From Incurvaria masculella (taxonomy: Eukaryota > Arthropoda > Insecta > Lepidoptera > Incurvariidae), in contig OX335651.1 of NCBI GenBank assembly GCA_946894095.1, positions 16,824,501 through 16,888,500 of the forward strand: a DNA stretch of 64,000 nt. Reading direction: 5' to 3'. The notes below the pieces were generated by a model. That model searched no databases. It saw only the letters and a program-made list of their open reading frames with translations, and was not told where the DNA came from. The first letter of the stretch is position 1, and every line of letters begins with the position of its first letter. A program made the position numbers and the translations under genes. Positions 20,844-32,103 of this stretch are shown here, piece after piece.

Positions 20844-22901
20844 CACATGAAAATAATTTATGTAACAGTAAATGTACTCAGCACCATACCGGTTTTTTCT
20901 TAAAAAAGTAAACATTATATTTTTAAAAGTTAAAGTTCTATTATAAAAAGTTAATACCATAAAATCCTAACATTATAGTGTCACACTCTCACACACTCTA
21001 TGTAATAAAACCTTGAAATTAAAAACTTAAAAGTAAACTTTTTTTTCTAAAAGCACGTATGTACGCGCAACCGTGAGCCTGTGGGCTACAACGTGATTTG
21101 TGTTTTATTTAATTAGGTATTAGCGCATCCAATATATTGAGAATATTATAGAAATAGTTATAATAATAAGTTGTTTCGATGATTTTTACTTCACTAGGGT
21201 ATCACTGTGTTATCTCAATATTAAATTAAGTGTGACGCGACCCGGCACTGAAGAGTTGTCGGCGGAATGGAAGAAGACAAATCTATCTTTTGGAAATCGT
21301 TAAATTTAGAAATTTTCAACCTGATTCTGGAGGGTCTCGCCCCTTGTAAAGACGATTATTCGAAGAAAAGGGTTGATATTTAATATTCGGAAAACGGGTC
21401 TTCCCTTGGAATAAAATTTTCTTACGCAATATTCTGATAATGTCGCTGTCTTTATAGAAAACTTAAAACGACAATTGTGTTGTTGCAAATATATTTTGTT
21501 GTAAGAATCTTTACATGATTTTACTTTATTACTCTCATAGAATTCTGTTTTCAAGAATTAGAAAAGTGTATACTATTGATGAAATATTCAGCTGTTTACT
21601 TTGTATTACTTAGATTTAACAATTTAGGTATTCAAATGCATACATTTGTTGCAATGCATTAACATAGGCAGTATGTTCCTAGACACGTATTGAAATGTGC
21701 AACCAAACTGCCAACATTAAAATTTATGATTGAAATAAAAGCGTGTATAAATTTTATGAAGTATAAACAGCCACATCTCTTCAAGTTTATGGGACGGACT
21801 CCCCTCTGGCCAAAAGCCCCCTAAACACATACCTTCCAAAGGGGATATTTCATAGTCCACTTCTATAGATTGCCTTTTAGTACCTTTTAGTATGCACTTG
21901 ATACTAGGAAGAAATAATCGATATATTACATTATTGCATTCATGATCAGTAGTCTTATACAGAATGTTTACAGAAACTTGAGGAATCCATTATGAGAATA
22001 AGACAATTCTTATTACTGAAATCTGAATTCTGATAATTTTTCGTGGTCCACCCGACTAATATTAGAGTACTGAAGTTTCTGTAACTTATCCCAGAACACC
22101 TTGTATAAATATTCGTCGCATTTATTTCTCTGCAGTACTTCGAATGGGAGGGTCATAAAGTGATCTGATGCGTCATTCTTAGCTCGCTCATACGTTGAAA
22201 GTAAAATTATTTCCCAGCGCGATTCACCTACGCCTCAGCTACTAATTTGAATAGTTAAAGGGATGTGAATACGAGTTTATCGACATCAATTGTGCGGGAT
22301 GATTTCTTACGAAATATAGAAAAGAATACAAATTGCTGCAACGTTGCGTAAATATTATGGTATGAGCTATTAAATATGAGACAGTACATAACACAGTACA
22401 GTTATAAATATTGAAAATAATTCATGAATTTATTATAATATCATCAAAAAAATCATCTTATCTAGGTTAAACATTTTGACCTTGGCAAATAATTCGGAAC
22501 AGACATGGAAAACTACTTCCTCAATTTCAGTAGTGCAGTCATAACTTTATTAAAAAGTGCAGGTTTTAATTTTTTATACCCTCTACAAAATATATTTGCT
22601 TAAAATGAATCGGATCTTGTACCTGGAGAAATTTTAGCTGGTATGTTTACGTCGGCAGGACAGAGGCATAATTTCTAGAGGCAGGAAGAAATAACACACA
22701 TTCAATTCTTTTTTAATCGCGCCAACTTGCAACTGAAATGTAGAAGTGAATTTGGTTGATTTCAACTCATACCTAAATATAAAGGTCGAAAAAAAAAAAA
22801 ACATTTTGGCTGTCACGAAACGCTAGGCAGATGTGAGAAACATTTAAGTTAAAATGTATTAATAATAAAAACAAATAAATAAATATGAAGTACAATAATG
22901 C
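20844..22901. other. long AT-rich noncoding stretch
   Basis: No recognisable gene, tRNA or family repeat in about 2 kb. Short frames only. A poly-A run lies near 22790-22802. Confidence 0.45.
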
Positions 22902-23544
22902 GAGTCGTATTCACTACGTATAATATTCACAACGTATAATCTTATTTTTTTCCAAAAAATTAAAACCATGCATAACGTATAATAGTCACAACGTATAATG
23001 TTATACGTTGTGCATGAGTTTAAAAATAAAATAAACTCTTTGCATCATGCAGAACGTATAATAGTCACAACGTATAATATTCCTAACATGAATTCGCAAA
23101 AAAAGAAAACCATGCAGAACGTATAATATGCCAAGAAGCACTGCATAAAGCGCCCTAACAACGATACATTTAAGGCTGAAATTGCTACGAATCGATATCT
23201 GTTGAAGAGTAACAATTTGCTACAACGCTAATTGAGACGGTCGAAAAGTCGCGTGCGAGTATAATCTTTAATCTTATATCGATAAGGGCGCTTATCGTAT
23301 GAAATATTTTAGGATTATATGATATGCATGGTTTTCTTTTTTTGTTAAATAAAGATCATAACATTATACGTTGTGACTATTATACGTTATGCATGGAGAA
23401 ATAAGTAATTAAATTTTTTGGACTTCTTCATGCACTACGTATAAGATTATACGATCTGCCGATTATACGTTGTGCATGGTTTTAAAATTTTGTTAAAATA
23501 TGACATTATACGATCTGCATATTATACGTTATGCCGTTCCCCCC
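22902..23544. mobile_element. FB-E foldback element, copy 1 (uninterrupted)
   Basis: A 643-bp element flanked by the perfect 8-bp duplication AATAATGC (22894-22901 and 23545-23552). Each terminal region carries repeated units of CAACGTATAAT and ATCGTATAAT, inverted between the two ends, joined by AAAACCATGCA spacers. The middle (about 23140-23270) is unique. It has no coding capacity. The second copy (56592) is the same element with a large insertion. Confidence 0.88.
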
Positions 23545-23552
23545 AATAATGC

Positions 23553-25029
23553 TATGGCGGGGGCGATCGGCGGCTTTTTTGGTACCGATGGCGGTTGGGG
23601 TTTCGCGTCAAAATACCAAGAGTAAATACAATCACGGTGTACGCGCCCAGGCAGGTCGCACTTCACAAGCGAAGGAGTTGCGATTCCCGCAGTGCAATTA
23701 CGAAGCACAAAATTGGGTGTAGGTTGCTGTACTTACAGCAATATGACAGCTTTTGCGATTACGAAATCGATGCATTCACAAATGGTGCGGCACTCAGCGC
23801 TACCCGCAGAAATTAGGTCAACTCCATACATTTCGCGTCGAATCGGTATTACGAAACGGCAAAGAACTGTCAAATGCGGGGAGGTAAACGCCTATTTCGT
23901 CTGCTCGTCTAGTCAAGTACCTCAAAAGTTGACCTATTGTCGACACAGATTGTTCCGTGCTGGATGTAGTTGGATGAAAAACGGCTTCGTAATCGCGCTT
24001 TAGAAATGACGGGGGCGCACCTACACGTACCGCGGCACCATTCTCCAATTTTGCGTAATCGCACTGCCGGTTACCTCGGGACGTCACAGCGGGCCACCAG
24101 AGGAGTAGGAACAACCACCTACCTCCAGCAGCACCAGCTCCTAGGCGTCGGGTCCCGGGACAGCGTTCGGCGGCACAGCACTTCGCCCAGACGAGGCGAC
24201 ACAGCGTGGTCAGGCGCGCGGCGGGTTGCGGGCGTGGAGCCCTACGAGAGATCCACGATGAAAGTTTGGGAGGACGCGGCGCATGCGTGCACCATGCGGG
24301 ACAGCTAGTAGCAGAGAGAGAGAGTGGTATAGGAAAAACTTCGGATGGGATTGAATGCTTGTGAAGTGCAAACTACCCACCTAGGTCACCCATGCAATAT
24401 TGGCGTGAACACACGGCAAAAGAGAATCACGACGTTTGCTGTCACGCCATGTGAGTCGATTTTACTGCCAAGGTGCACCAATAAATATTTAACATCAAAA
24501 AATGTTATCGATTAGGTATGTATGAGATGCGAGACTACAACACTAGTGGAGTGCGGCGAAGGAGTGCGTCAGACACGGGCTCGTTTGGCGGCGCTACTTT
24601 TGCATAAAATTCACATTTGTCACATCACTAATGCGCGACCTACCCCTTACCCCTTCCCCTTCCCCTCGTCCCCCCGCCCCCGCGTGACGTGCGCAGCCCT
24701 CATGTCCAACGCAGCCGACTGCTCTATATACTCTGACTAATGTTTGTGTATGTCTCTGCATATAAATATACTTAGTTTAGTGCAGTAGGTGTGCTATGAC
24801 TTCGAGGGTGATCTGTAATGTACCAAAGGCCTGAGTTCACATCAGCAACTTTCTCAACGTTCCATAATATTTTTCACGCATTTTTGCCATGCGTATTAGA
24901 AACAATCTAGAGTGAGTGATTTCACTAAACCCTCTATGAGGATGGCTTGATTAGGTACCTTGTGATGAACTACCTAGCATGAGAAGCATTGCCCTTCACC
25001 CTGAGCTAGCAGTAGAGAATAACTACTAG
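23553..25029. other. noncoding, CpG-rich in the middle
   Basis: Positions 23990-24300 are GC- and CpG-rich with a 112-codon plus-strand frame (23970-24308) lacking known motifs. A (GA)n run lies at 24312-24324, and C-rich tracts (ACCCCTTCCCCTTCCCCTCG) lie near 24645-24670. Regulatory DNA is possible; no gene is supported. Confidence 0.4.
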
Positions 25030-25200
25030 GAACCTCTCAATTGTTCATTGTTGTTTATTGTTTATTCATCATCCATAGACAGTGAACTGCACTCGGATTT
25101 GTCATATTTTATCATTAGCCTGTTCGGCAATCCCAGTGAAGAAGAACTGGCAAGAAACTCCGCTGGTTTTTTTGCAACGTCCATTTAGTCTAAGCTTACA
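25030..25200 (-). mobile_element. Rep-F: LINE 3' UTR, copy 1
   Basis: On the minus strand: CAGCGGAGTTTCTTGCCAG, TTCTTCTTCACTGGG, 'GACAAATCCGAGTGCAG', TGTCTATGGATGATGAATAA and a tail of AAACAATAAACAA units. The inverse copy at 26480-26645 and the partial at 55555 share the blocks. The same CTTCTTCACTGG block lies in the 3' UTR of the LINE at 52628-53480, which identifies the family as a LINE tail. Confidence 0.65.
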
Positions 25201-26479
25201 AAAGTCATCAAAATCAACAATTCATGTCATATGCAACAGTTCATGACAAATATCAGTTTATTTGTAAAGATATTCATGAACATTTACTCATTTTGGGTGC
25301 TAAACGTAATGTCTGGCGACACCGCTTTCAGTGGGGTTAATTATGTGATTTCGCCGATGAATCACCTGTTAATTCTTACACTTTCTTGTTGCTCGCTTAA
25401 GACCACCTAATAATCACCCAATCGTCGTCCCTGTCTAATTATTCTAATAATATTGCGATGGCACAACATTAAATGATAAGCTGCGACGTCATCCGAATGT
25501 GAAACGTAAACTATTCAGTTTCATCTGTGAATTGAACTCGCGTTCGTTCCACGAGTACAAGGGCAGGGAATGAAGGGTGGGTAACTCAATAAGCACCAGG
25601 ACACCTCCTACGGTCTTCTCACTACATTTCACCGACAAACTCAATTATAACCCCGAGCGAATCCCGTTATGGACACTGATTAATACTTATGGTCATCGCG
25701 ACGACATTTTATTTAATTTAAATTCAATTATGTCTAAATTAATAGTAAATGCATTTCAGATTGATGGCATTGATTTATTTCCGGGCCCAAGAAATGTTAT
25801 TTTGCATGGTATAGTTTAAAAATATTTTATATTACGTCTAAATTAATAGTAAATGCAATTTAGATTAATGGCATAGAATTAATTTTGGGGCCGATTTCAT
25901 TATTTATTGCACACAAATAGATACTTACGAATCTTTACTAAAACACAGCAAATAAAACTCGATAAAACATTCGATTTTCGAATCGATTCGATAGATTCAA
26001 CGTATCCAGCACCGTATACCACAAATATTGTTCATGACATATTTTTCATTCGCTTATATGGGAGTGAGCACAACCATTTTTTTTATTGCAACACATTTTG
26101 AAATTTCGGCATTGATTTGAGTTAGACTTTTTTTTGTTATTTTATTGGAAATACTAAAAGGTGTACAATTTAGTAACAAATAAGATATTTAATTGTTTTG
26201 TTACGAATAAGACATTGATACAATACAACTGGATCAGTGCATCGCTTTAAGGTCCTTGCTTACGGTGACGCTTGGTTCGGGTTATCTCTTTCCCTAAAAT
26301 ATGGTCGAGAGAGGTAATGACTGTGCCCGGCGTGATGCTCGTGAACGGGTGCTGTCTTTGGGGACTGGCCTGCTCCAATTGGCAACATGTTAATTGGTGG
26401 AGACAGTATTTTCAAATAAAATTATATTTGCCATTAACTGTTGCATACGGCATGAATTGTAAATTTCTGTAAATAAATG
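25201..26479. other. AT-rich noncoding with a short direct repeat
   Basis: Apart from the direct repeat at 25729-25905, no recognised element. The frames here (80, 64 and 66 codons) have no motifs. The 26200-26470 part may be LINE 3' UTR continuing into Rep-F. Confidence 0.4.
25729..25905. repeat. local direct repeat, two units about 104 bp apart
   Basis: GTCTAAATTAATAGTAAATG at 25731 recurs near 25835. Both are followed by CA..TTAGATT/CAGATT.ATGGCAT and a GGGCC block. It is a decayed local duplication. Confidence 0.7.
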
Positions 26480-26645
26480 TTAATTTTATTAAAAAAATTG
26501 ACAAAAACTTTTGTAAATTTAGACTAAGTGGATGTTGAAAACAAAAAACAGCGGAGTTTCTTTCCAGTGTTAAAATATGACTAATCCGAGTGTAGTGTAC
26601 TGTCTATGGATGATGAATAAACAATACAATACATTACAAATCTTA
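26480..26645 (+). mobile_element. Rep-F: LINE 3' UTR, copy 2
   Basis: Inverse orientation to 25030: AACAGCGGAGTTTCTTTCCA, 'AATATGACTAATCCGAGTG', CTGTCTATGGATGATGAATA, then AAACAATACAATAC. Confidence 0.65.
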
Positions 26646-26835
26646 TAAGATACCTCAATTCGACGTTTTTTTAACATTTTCTAAACTTGTTTTGAAAATT
26701 TGCCTAATTTGAGAAATGAAATGAGCAGACACAGTTTTATCTTTGAATAATAGCTACAAATATACTTTCTATTATATCAAAATTCGTTGTCGTTATTTAT
26801 AAATATAATTAGATTTTGTTTAACTTAACTTATGC

Positions 26836-26957
26836 CCGGTTCCACCACCTCCAGCTACAAAAATCCCAAAGTTATCTTTCGGTTACATCATACAAATATG
26901 CAATGTAGCTGAAAGTTAACTATCGGATTTCAGGTAACTGGAGGTGGTGAAAATAGG
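26836..26957. mobile_element. MITE-I, copy 2
   Basis: CCGGTTCCACCACCTCCAGC on the left and AACTGGAGGTGGTGAAAATA on the right, with the same internal order as 3235-3356. The two copies are close in length and sequence. Confidence 0.85.
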
Positions 26958-27550
26958 GGTTAATCAGCCAGGATAACTCGTCCCTTTCGTATTTTTACGA
27001 ATGCTCATGGGCACAGTCGATGTCCTTAAACCTGACTAAGATTATATTTCTCTTACCTCCGGCTTAATCTGCAAAGCCGTAAAATTGTAGTGCACATGTG
27101 TGCACGCAAACGTATAATAAAAAAATAATGACATTTAGAATAATAGGGTGACCATACAGTGACTCGGATTTACCGTTATTTTGAAACACAATAGTTCGCT
27201 TTACAAAGAGTCACCCTCACCTTTTTGTGACACTATGCATTCTTTTTTCAAATCAGGTTTTTTGGACGTTCGGCTGCACGCCCGTGCCGCCCTCGTATTC
27301 CCATTTCTATGATTTATGTCGCGTTTGAACAATCCAACGGTAATGGTACAATATCTGTTAGCTTTTCACTTTTTTTAAGGTCATTGAACTTGGGTGTATT
27401 GCAGTATATCGGCCATAAAATCGAAACAAACTAAATATACTATTCCAAATCTAGTTTTGAGACAAACTGTTTTATTAAAATTTATCTTATTGTCTTTGGT
27501 CTTATCTTGACTTTGTTCAGTTGTTTATCACGTCAAAGGATGATCAGCCT
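26958..27550. other. noncoding, nothing recognised
   Basis: AT-rich with no family repeat or motif-bearing frame. Confidence 0.4.
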
Positions 27551-28169
27551 TTTTAACCGACTTCAAAAACAGGAGGAGGTTATCAATTCGTCTGTATGTT
27601 TTTTTTTTTGTTTTTTTTTTTGTTTGTTACCTCATAACTTTTGCCTGGGTGAACCGATTTTGATGATTAATTTTTTTAAATGATAGCTAGTGCTTTCCAA
27701 ATGGTCCCATTTTAATTTGGTTAAGTTCTGACAATGATTTCCATGAGAAAATCATAAAAGTCTTAAATTTGTATTAAGATGTGCGCGACAAATGGACGAA
27801 TAACTCAATATAACGCCAACCGATTTCGGTGATTCTTTTTTTATTGGAAAGGACGTGTACTAATTAGTAAGTGTACTTCAGATTCACTAAAAATAAACAA
27901 ATGAAAAAAAAAATTAACAAAAAAAATAACCGACTTCAAAGAAAAAGCACTAAAAAGTAAAAAATAATTTCCATTTTTGTAGTTACGATTTCTGTTATTT
28001 TTTGAGTCGGTGTCAGCCAAGGTTAGGTTAGGTTAGGTTAGGTTCTCTTGATTGGCGCAGCGCGTGCCCGGCTGACGCCGACTCAAAAAATAACAGAAAT
28101 CGTAACTACAAAAATGGAAATTATTTTTTACTTTTTAGTGCTTTTTCTTTGAGGTCGGTTTCTTAAATT
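27551..28169 (+). mobile_element. FB-G nonautonomous element, copy 1
   Basis: Left end TTAACCGACTTCAAAAACAG, then GGAGGAGGTTATCAATTCG, T-runs, 'TTACCTCATAACTTTTGCC' and 'GAACCGATTTTGATGATTA'. The right half is a hairpin: about 90-bp arms (27929-28017 and 28073-28165), starting ACCGACTTCAAAG and running through TAACAGAAATCG. They enclose a loop with four TTAGG-type units (28021-28044) and GATTGGCGCAGCGCGTGCC. No coding capacity. Other copies: 39009, 49195 and 56797. Confidence 0.85.
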
Positions 28170-29221
28170 TCTTTTTTTTGTTTCTGGTCTTTTTTTTTAA
28201 TGTTATTCATGGTTATTTATAGCTTAGTTGATATTATTTTATGATTTATCATGTTGTGGTGGCACATATTTTTACTAAGTAAACTATTCTACTTGTTTCT
28301 TTTTAAAATTACATGTATAAGATAAATATAAAAGTATGAACAATTAAAATTTTCGTAATTCCAAAAAAAACTAAACTATTTAAATTTTTACAATACGTAG
28401 GTAAGTAGATACCAAAATCCGGTTGCAACGGTTGACTACATGTTGTCCCGGGTGCTTCCAGGCGAGTTAGCTGTTCCGAACCCCTTCCCAAGGTATTATA
28501 ATTAAGCTCATTTGTTATTTTTGCTCCATTCATACGCGCGTTCGGCTGCGTCAGCCATTGTACTGACTCCCTGCACGGCTCGCGCCACTACCGCCTCTGC
28601 GCACGCGCAAAAAGTCAGCACGCATCGGAAGCAACTCATGATAGATCGACGAACATGAGGTGTTTTTTTAATGATTTTCTAAGCTATAATAAGTTTACAT
28701 AACCTCGTTTTGTTGTAGTCAGATTTAAACTGGATTTTTTTAAATTGTACCCATCAAACTGACAAAACGCCAACCCGCAGAATAATATTTTCCATTGTAA
28801 TGTAATGAGATTTTAAATGTGTAGACAATTTCAAAATATTTATTGCTTAAAATGTCTGCTTCGACTCGATAACTTTTTTGTCTAATGTCCACGATTTAAT
28901 ATATAATTTAGAAATATTATTATGAATTGAAAGTTTTTAGTCTTTTCATGCAAATAAAATACATTAAGGTTTTCTCTTTTAAGTATTGAAAAGTATATTG
29001 CATAAAATAGTCGATGAACATTTTGTGGCTGCAGCTAAAACAAATTAAAAGTTTTCATAGCAGTACATTTAGTTGATTAGTGGAATTACGAGTGCCTTAC
29101 AGGGAGGGTCGCATTCGTAAACATAAACGTTTTATATGATATTGTGCTTTTTGGATTTAATGATGCGTCACCTAATCACTAATATTATGATTATAATAAT
29201 GGCAATTATATCATGACCCAC
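28170..29221. other. AT-rich noncoding stretch
   Basis: Nothing is recognised apart from a GC-richer patch near 28530-28630. Confidence 0.4.
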
Positions 29222-29224
29222 ATT

Positions 29225-29632
29225 TTTTTTTGCAACATGTCATGGATGGTTAATACAACATTATAACTACCGTTATAATATTAGCCCAATAAACCACATT
29301 CCCGAAGGAATAACTTCCGTTTATGAGCACGGTTACATTGATCTGGATGGAAAACACGGACAATGTTTCATTGCCGCTTCGACTTCTTATCTTATCTTAT
29401 CATCCAATGCGATGGTACGACCCCGGGCGGGATTAAACCCTACCACCTAGTAGGGGAAGGGGACCTACAGTTTTACATGGATTCCGAACCATGGAGCAGC
29501 TCGCATTCGTGACGAAATACACTTATCGAACTCAGAAAGAGACAGAAAGAGGTGCATGTCGCGCGAGGAATTGAACCCAGACCTCTGGGACGCTAGGCCA
29601 GTCGCCGCGCCACTAGGCTACGAGTCGCTATT
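29225..29632 (-). mobile_element. SINE-A, full-length tRNA-headed copy
   Basis: On the minus strand from 29632: a tRNA-like head with TAGCCTAGTGG (A box) and GGTTCAATTCC (B box), then 'GACATGCACCTCTTTCTG', 'CGTCACGAATGCGAGCTGC', 'CCATGGTTCGGAATCCATG', CCCCTTCCCCTACTAGG, 'CGTACCATCGCATTGGATG', GGCAATGAAACATTGTCCG and the TATTA.CCATCCATGACATG tail at 29225. About 408 bp, intact boxes, one of the better-preserved copies. Confidence 0.87.
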
Positions 29633-30004
29633 TACCTATACCTATACATATTACCAATTACCTATACCAATCTAATTGATTGCTTCGTATTGCGTGTAAA
29701 GTCAACAATCGACCCATAACAAGTTGACATGTCATGTTTAATTTGGAAGCTGAATCCAGTTCGAGGTGAAACGTAGGGTGGGCAAAATGTCAGGACTATA
29801 GGTAAGTCATTAATGCGAGTTTTTTGATGTGCACGCGCCAGGGAGACGCATTATCTTTTTATCGTTGCACCCCATGCAGGCAGATTATGGGGTAATGCCA
29901 GGAGTATTCAAACTTTTAAATCGTCTCTAAGTAAGGTTACACAAATCTCGTTTACTGGTACTTGTATATGTTTACTTGAGGTATTTAAAAATATATGTTT
30001 TTTT
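29633..30004. other. noncoding, nothing recognised
   Basis: TACCTATACC repeats near 29635-29675 are low-complexity sequence. No gene. Confidence 0.4.
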
Positions 30005-30254
30005 GAAGTGAAAACTTCTTTAGCGGCGCTGAGCACTTTTTGTTGGATGGGTAAAAACTTCCAAACTCGCGTCAGGGTCACGTGATGCTGATCGAAAAAG
30101 CGTAAGATTGAAGTGAAAACTTCTTTAGCGGCGCTGAGCACTTTTTGTTGGATGGGTAAAAACTTCCCAACTCGCGTCAGGGTCACGTGATGCTGATCGA
30201 AAAAGCGTAAGATTGAAGTGAAAACTTCTTTAGCGGCGCTGAGCACTTTTTGTT
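30005..30254. repeat. left inverted tandem array, 105-bp units
   Basis: Two complete units (30005-30109 and 30110-30214) and a partial third (30215-30254), each starting GAAGTGAAAACTTCTTTAGC and ending GCGTAAGATT. The inverse array lies at 32561-32770. Because 105 is a multiple of three, the array gives an open minus-strand frame of 35-residue repeats, but this is repeat structure, not evidence of a gene. Confidence 0.88.
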
Positions 30255-30330
30255 CCGCACCCGCCCCCGTCGGACCGCCCGCCCCGCCCCCGGCCCCCCT
30301 CCCGCTACCGCCCCCGGCCCCGCTCCCCTT
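30255..30330. repeat. C-rich tract bordering the array
   Basis: About 75 bp almost entirely of C and G with C runs (CCGCCCGCCCCGCCCCCGGC). It replaces the array mid-unit, so the break is abrupt. On minus it encodes only Gly/Ala. Beyond it, GGCATCGTTTTCGCAGCCC and CCCATGGGC recur directly near 32311-32357. Confidence 0.75.
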
Positions 30331-30746
30331 GGTGTGAAGTAGCGCTACTGGCATCGTTTTCGCAGCCCCGTGAAAGTTCTTAAGCCCATGGGCACAATAT
30401 CTTTATAAATTGTAGCCTATGTGTTATTCTGATGTATAAGCTATATTATTGTAAAGTTTCATTAGAATACATTCAGTAGTTTTTACGTGAAAGAGTAACA
30501 AACATCCATCGATTCGAATCAAAACTGTTTGTTTCTTACTTCAGCTATCATAAACCGATTGTATCAGTTTTAGAAATTTGCGATGATGATTCTGGTAATA
30601 ACGATGGTGAAAAAGTCGTCGAAATTATGGATGAAAGTTGATTTTTCTAAGAGATAAAAATTAATGTAATAAGGTTGGGGAAAAAGTTTCTTCGCATTTT
30701 TTAAGAAAATTCAAAACATTTTTTAATATGGTTTATTTACATTTAA

Positions 30747-31772
30747 CTAAAGTATGTAGGTACCATTTTGTTCGATAACTTTTTGCCATCTTGTAGGTAG
30801 GGACATGATCCCATTGCTATAGAAATATTGGGACTTCTGATCAATATACCGCGACAAGTGGTTTTGGCAGTCCTCTCGTGATGTTAACCTGACACTGCCT
30901 AAAGAATTCTGAAGAGACCTAAACAGGTGGAAATTTGAAGGTGCAAGGTCAGGACTATACGGCGGATGCATTAACACCTCCCAGCCAAACTCTCTTAGTT
31001 TTTGCTGAGTGGCTAAAGATGTGTGAGGTCTAGCGTTATCATGATGAAAAACCACACCCCTTCTGTTGATTAATTCCGGCCGCTTTCTCTCAACTTCTTG
31101 CTTTAATCTCATAAGTTGTTCGCAGTAGAGTTCAGAATCGATGGTCCTGCCTGGTGGTAACAGCTCATAATGAATAATGCCCTTCCAATCCCACCACACA
31201 CACAGCATCACCTTGTTGCGAGTTAACCCGGGTTTCGCCACAGTCTGTGAAGCTTGACCGGCCTTTGACCACGACCTTTTTCGCACGTTCTTATCGTACG
31301 TGATCCACTTTTCATCACCAGTTATCAGCTTCTTCAAAAATGGTTCGGTTTCATTACGTCGTAATAAAGAATCACAAATGAGTACACGGTTCATTAGGTT
31401 TCTTTCAGTGAGCTCGTGAGGTACCCAAATATCGAGCTTTTTTGTGTACCCAGTTTTTTTCAAATGCGCTAAAACTGTTTTGTGGTCAATTCCTAGTTCT
31501 TCAGCTACGTCGTAACTACTGATATGTCGATCTTGCTCCACTTTTTCAAAAATGGCATCCATTTTATCCGTAATAGGGCGACCAGAGCGACGTGCATCTT
31601 TGACATCAAAATTTCCGGATTGAAAACGCTTAAACCAAATTTGTGCTACTCTCACAGACACTGCACTAGGTCCATAAACATCGCAAATTTTTTTCGCGGC
31701 TTGCGTTGCATTTTTACCTTTTTTGTAGTAAAATTTTAAAATGTATCGAATTTCTTCATTAGATTCACTCAT
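30747..31772 (-). CDS. mariner transposase, third catalytic residue D to N
   Basis: A 341-residue open frame, close to the usual mariner length of about 345. Mariner transposase cuts and pastes its own element between TA sites in the nucleus. The N-terminal 1-112 region holds the helix-turn-helix DNA-binding part. WVPHEL is at 116-121. The catalytic core shows TGDEKW (D153), HHDNARPH (D245) and YSPDLAPSNFHLF. In the family the last motif reads SD at the position 35 residues after D245; here it is N280 (AAT codon, 30933-30935), a single G-to-A change from GAT. The metal-binding D,D34D triad is therefore D,D34N and the enzyme is probably inactive, although no stop or frameshift exists. Subfamily (cecropia-like) is inferred from memory of family features. 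Confidence 0.93.
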   Translation of the reverse strand: MSESNEEIRYILKFYYKKGKNATQAAKKICDVYGPSAVSVRVAQIWFKRFQSGNFDVKDARRSGRPITDKMDAIFEKVEQDRHISSYDVAEELGIDHKTVLAHLKKTGYTKKLDIWVPHELTERNLMNRVLICDSLLRRNETEPFLKKLITGDEKWITYDKNVRKRSWSKAGQASQTVAKPGLTRNKVMLCVWWDWKGIIHYELLPPGRTIDSELYCEQLMRLKQEVERKRPELINRRGVVFHHDNARPHTSLATQQKLREFGWEVLMHPPYSPDLAPSNFHLFRSLQNSLGSVRLTSREDCQNHLSRYIDQKSQYFYSNGIMSLPTRWQKVIEQNGTYIL

Positions 31773-31803
31773 TTTGACAGTACGAAAAACAAATGAGAAT
31801 CAC

Positions 31804-31855
31804 ACATTTTCCTAATTTGAATTTGGATAATTCCAAATTCAAATTAGGAAAATGT
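31804..31855. repeat. perfect 24-bp inverted repeat in mariner leader
   Basis: Arm 31804-31827 (ACATTTTCCTAATTTG...) and its exact complement 31832-31855 with loop TAAT. It lies in the 5' leader of the transposase gene and would fold into a strong RNA hairpin. It could be a small secondary insertion. Confidence 0.9.
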
Positions 31856-32103
31856 AACTTTAAAATTTAAACTTTCAATTATACCAAAACCAGCCAGATA
31901 CAAATAGTATAGCCAAAGAGATTTTATTACAAGTTCATACATACTATAATGCGAAAAGACTTTTTCCCCGACCTATTATATAAATAAATAACGATATAAT
32001 ATTATGAATAATAACATGTAAATTGTCATATTTGTGTACGATAGCGCAATAAATAAACATTGTATTCTACCTCATAAATGATAGTATTTTTGTACTTATA
32101 ATA

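Larger units (their letters stand above)
30672..31974 (-). mobile_element. full-length mariner transposon
   Basis: About 1.3 kb, the family's usual size. Terminal inverted repeats of 26 bp lie at 30672-30697 (AGGTTGGGGAAAAAGTTTCT...) and 31949-31974, differing at three positions. The left flank is TA, as expected. The right flank reads AT, so the TA duplication is not intact or the boundary is shifted by a base. It carries one open transposase gene and a perfect hairpin in the gene's 5' leader. It lies between two inverted 105-bp arrays. Confidence 0.92.

Noticed and set aside
22902..23544. CRISPR-like array because of repeated ACGTATAAT units
   Set aside because: Units are inverted between ends, spacing is irregular, the element has target duplications and the genome is eukaryotic.
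23970..24308. 112-codon frame as a host exon
   Set aside because: Arises in a CpG-rich island with frames on both strands; no motif or splice evidence.
29908..30354. 148-codon minus-strand frame with 35-residue repeats and a Gly/Ala-rich start
   Set aside because: The frame is made by 105-bp terminal array units (a multiple of three) and a C-rich tract. The same units run inverted at 32561, as expected for a transposon end, not a protein gene.
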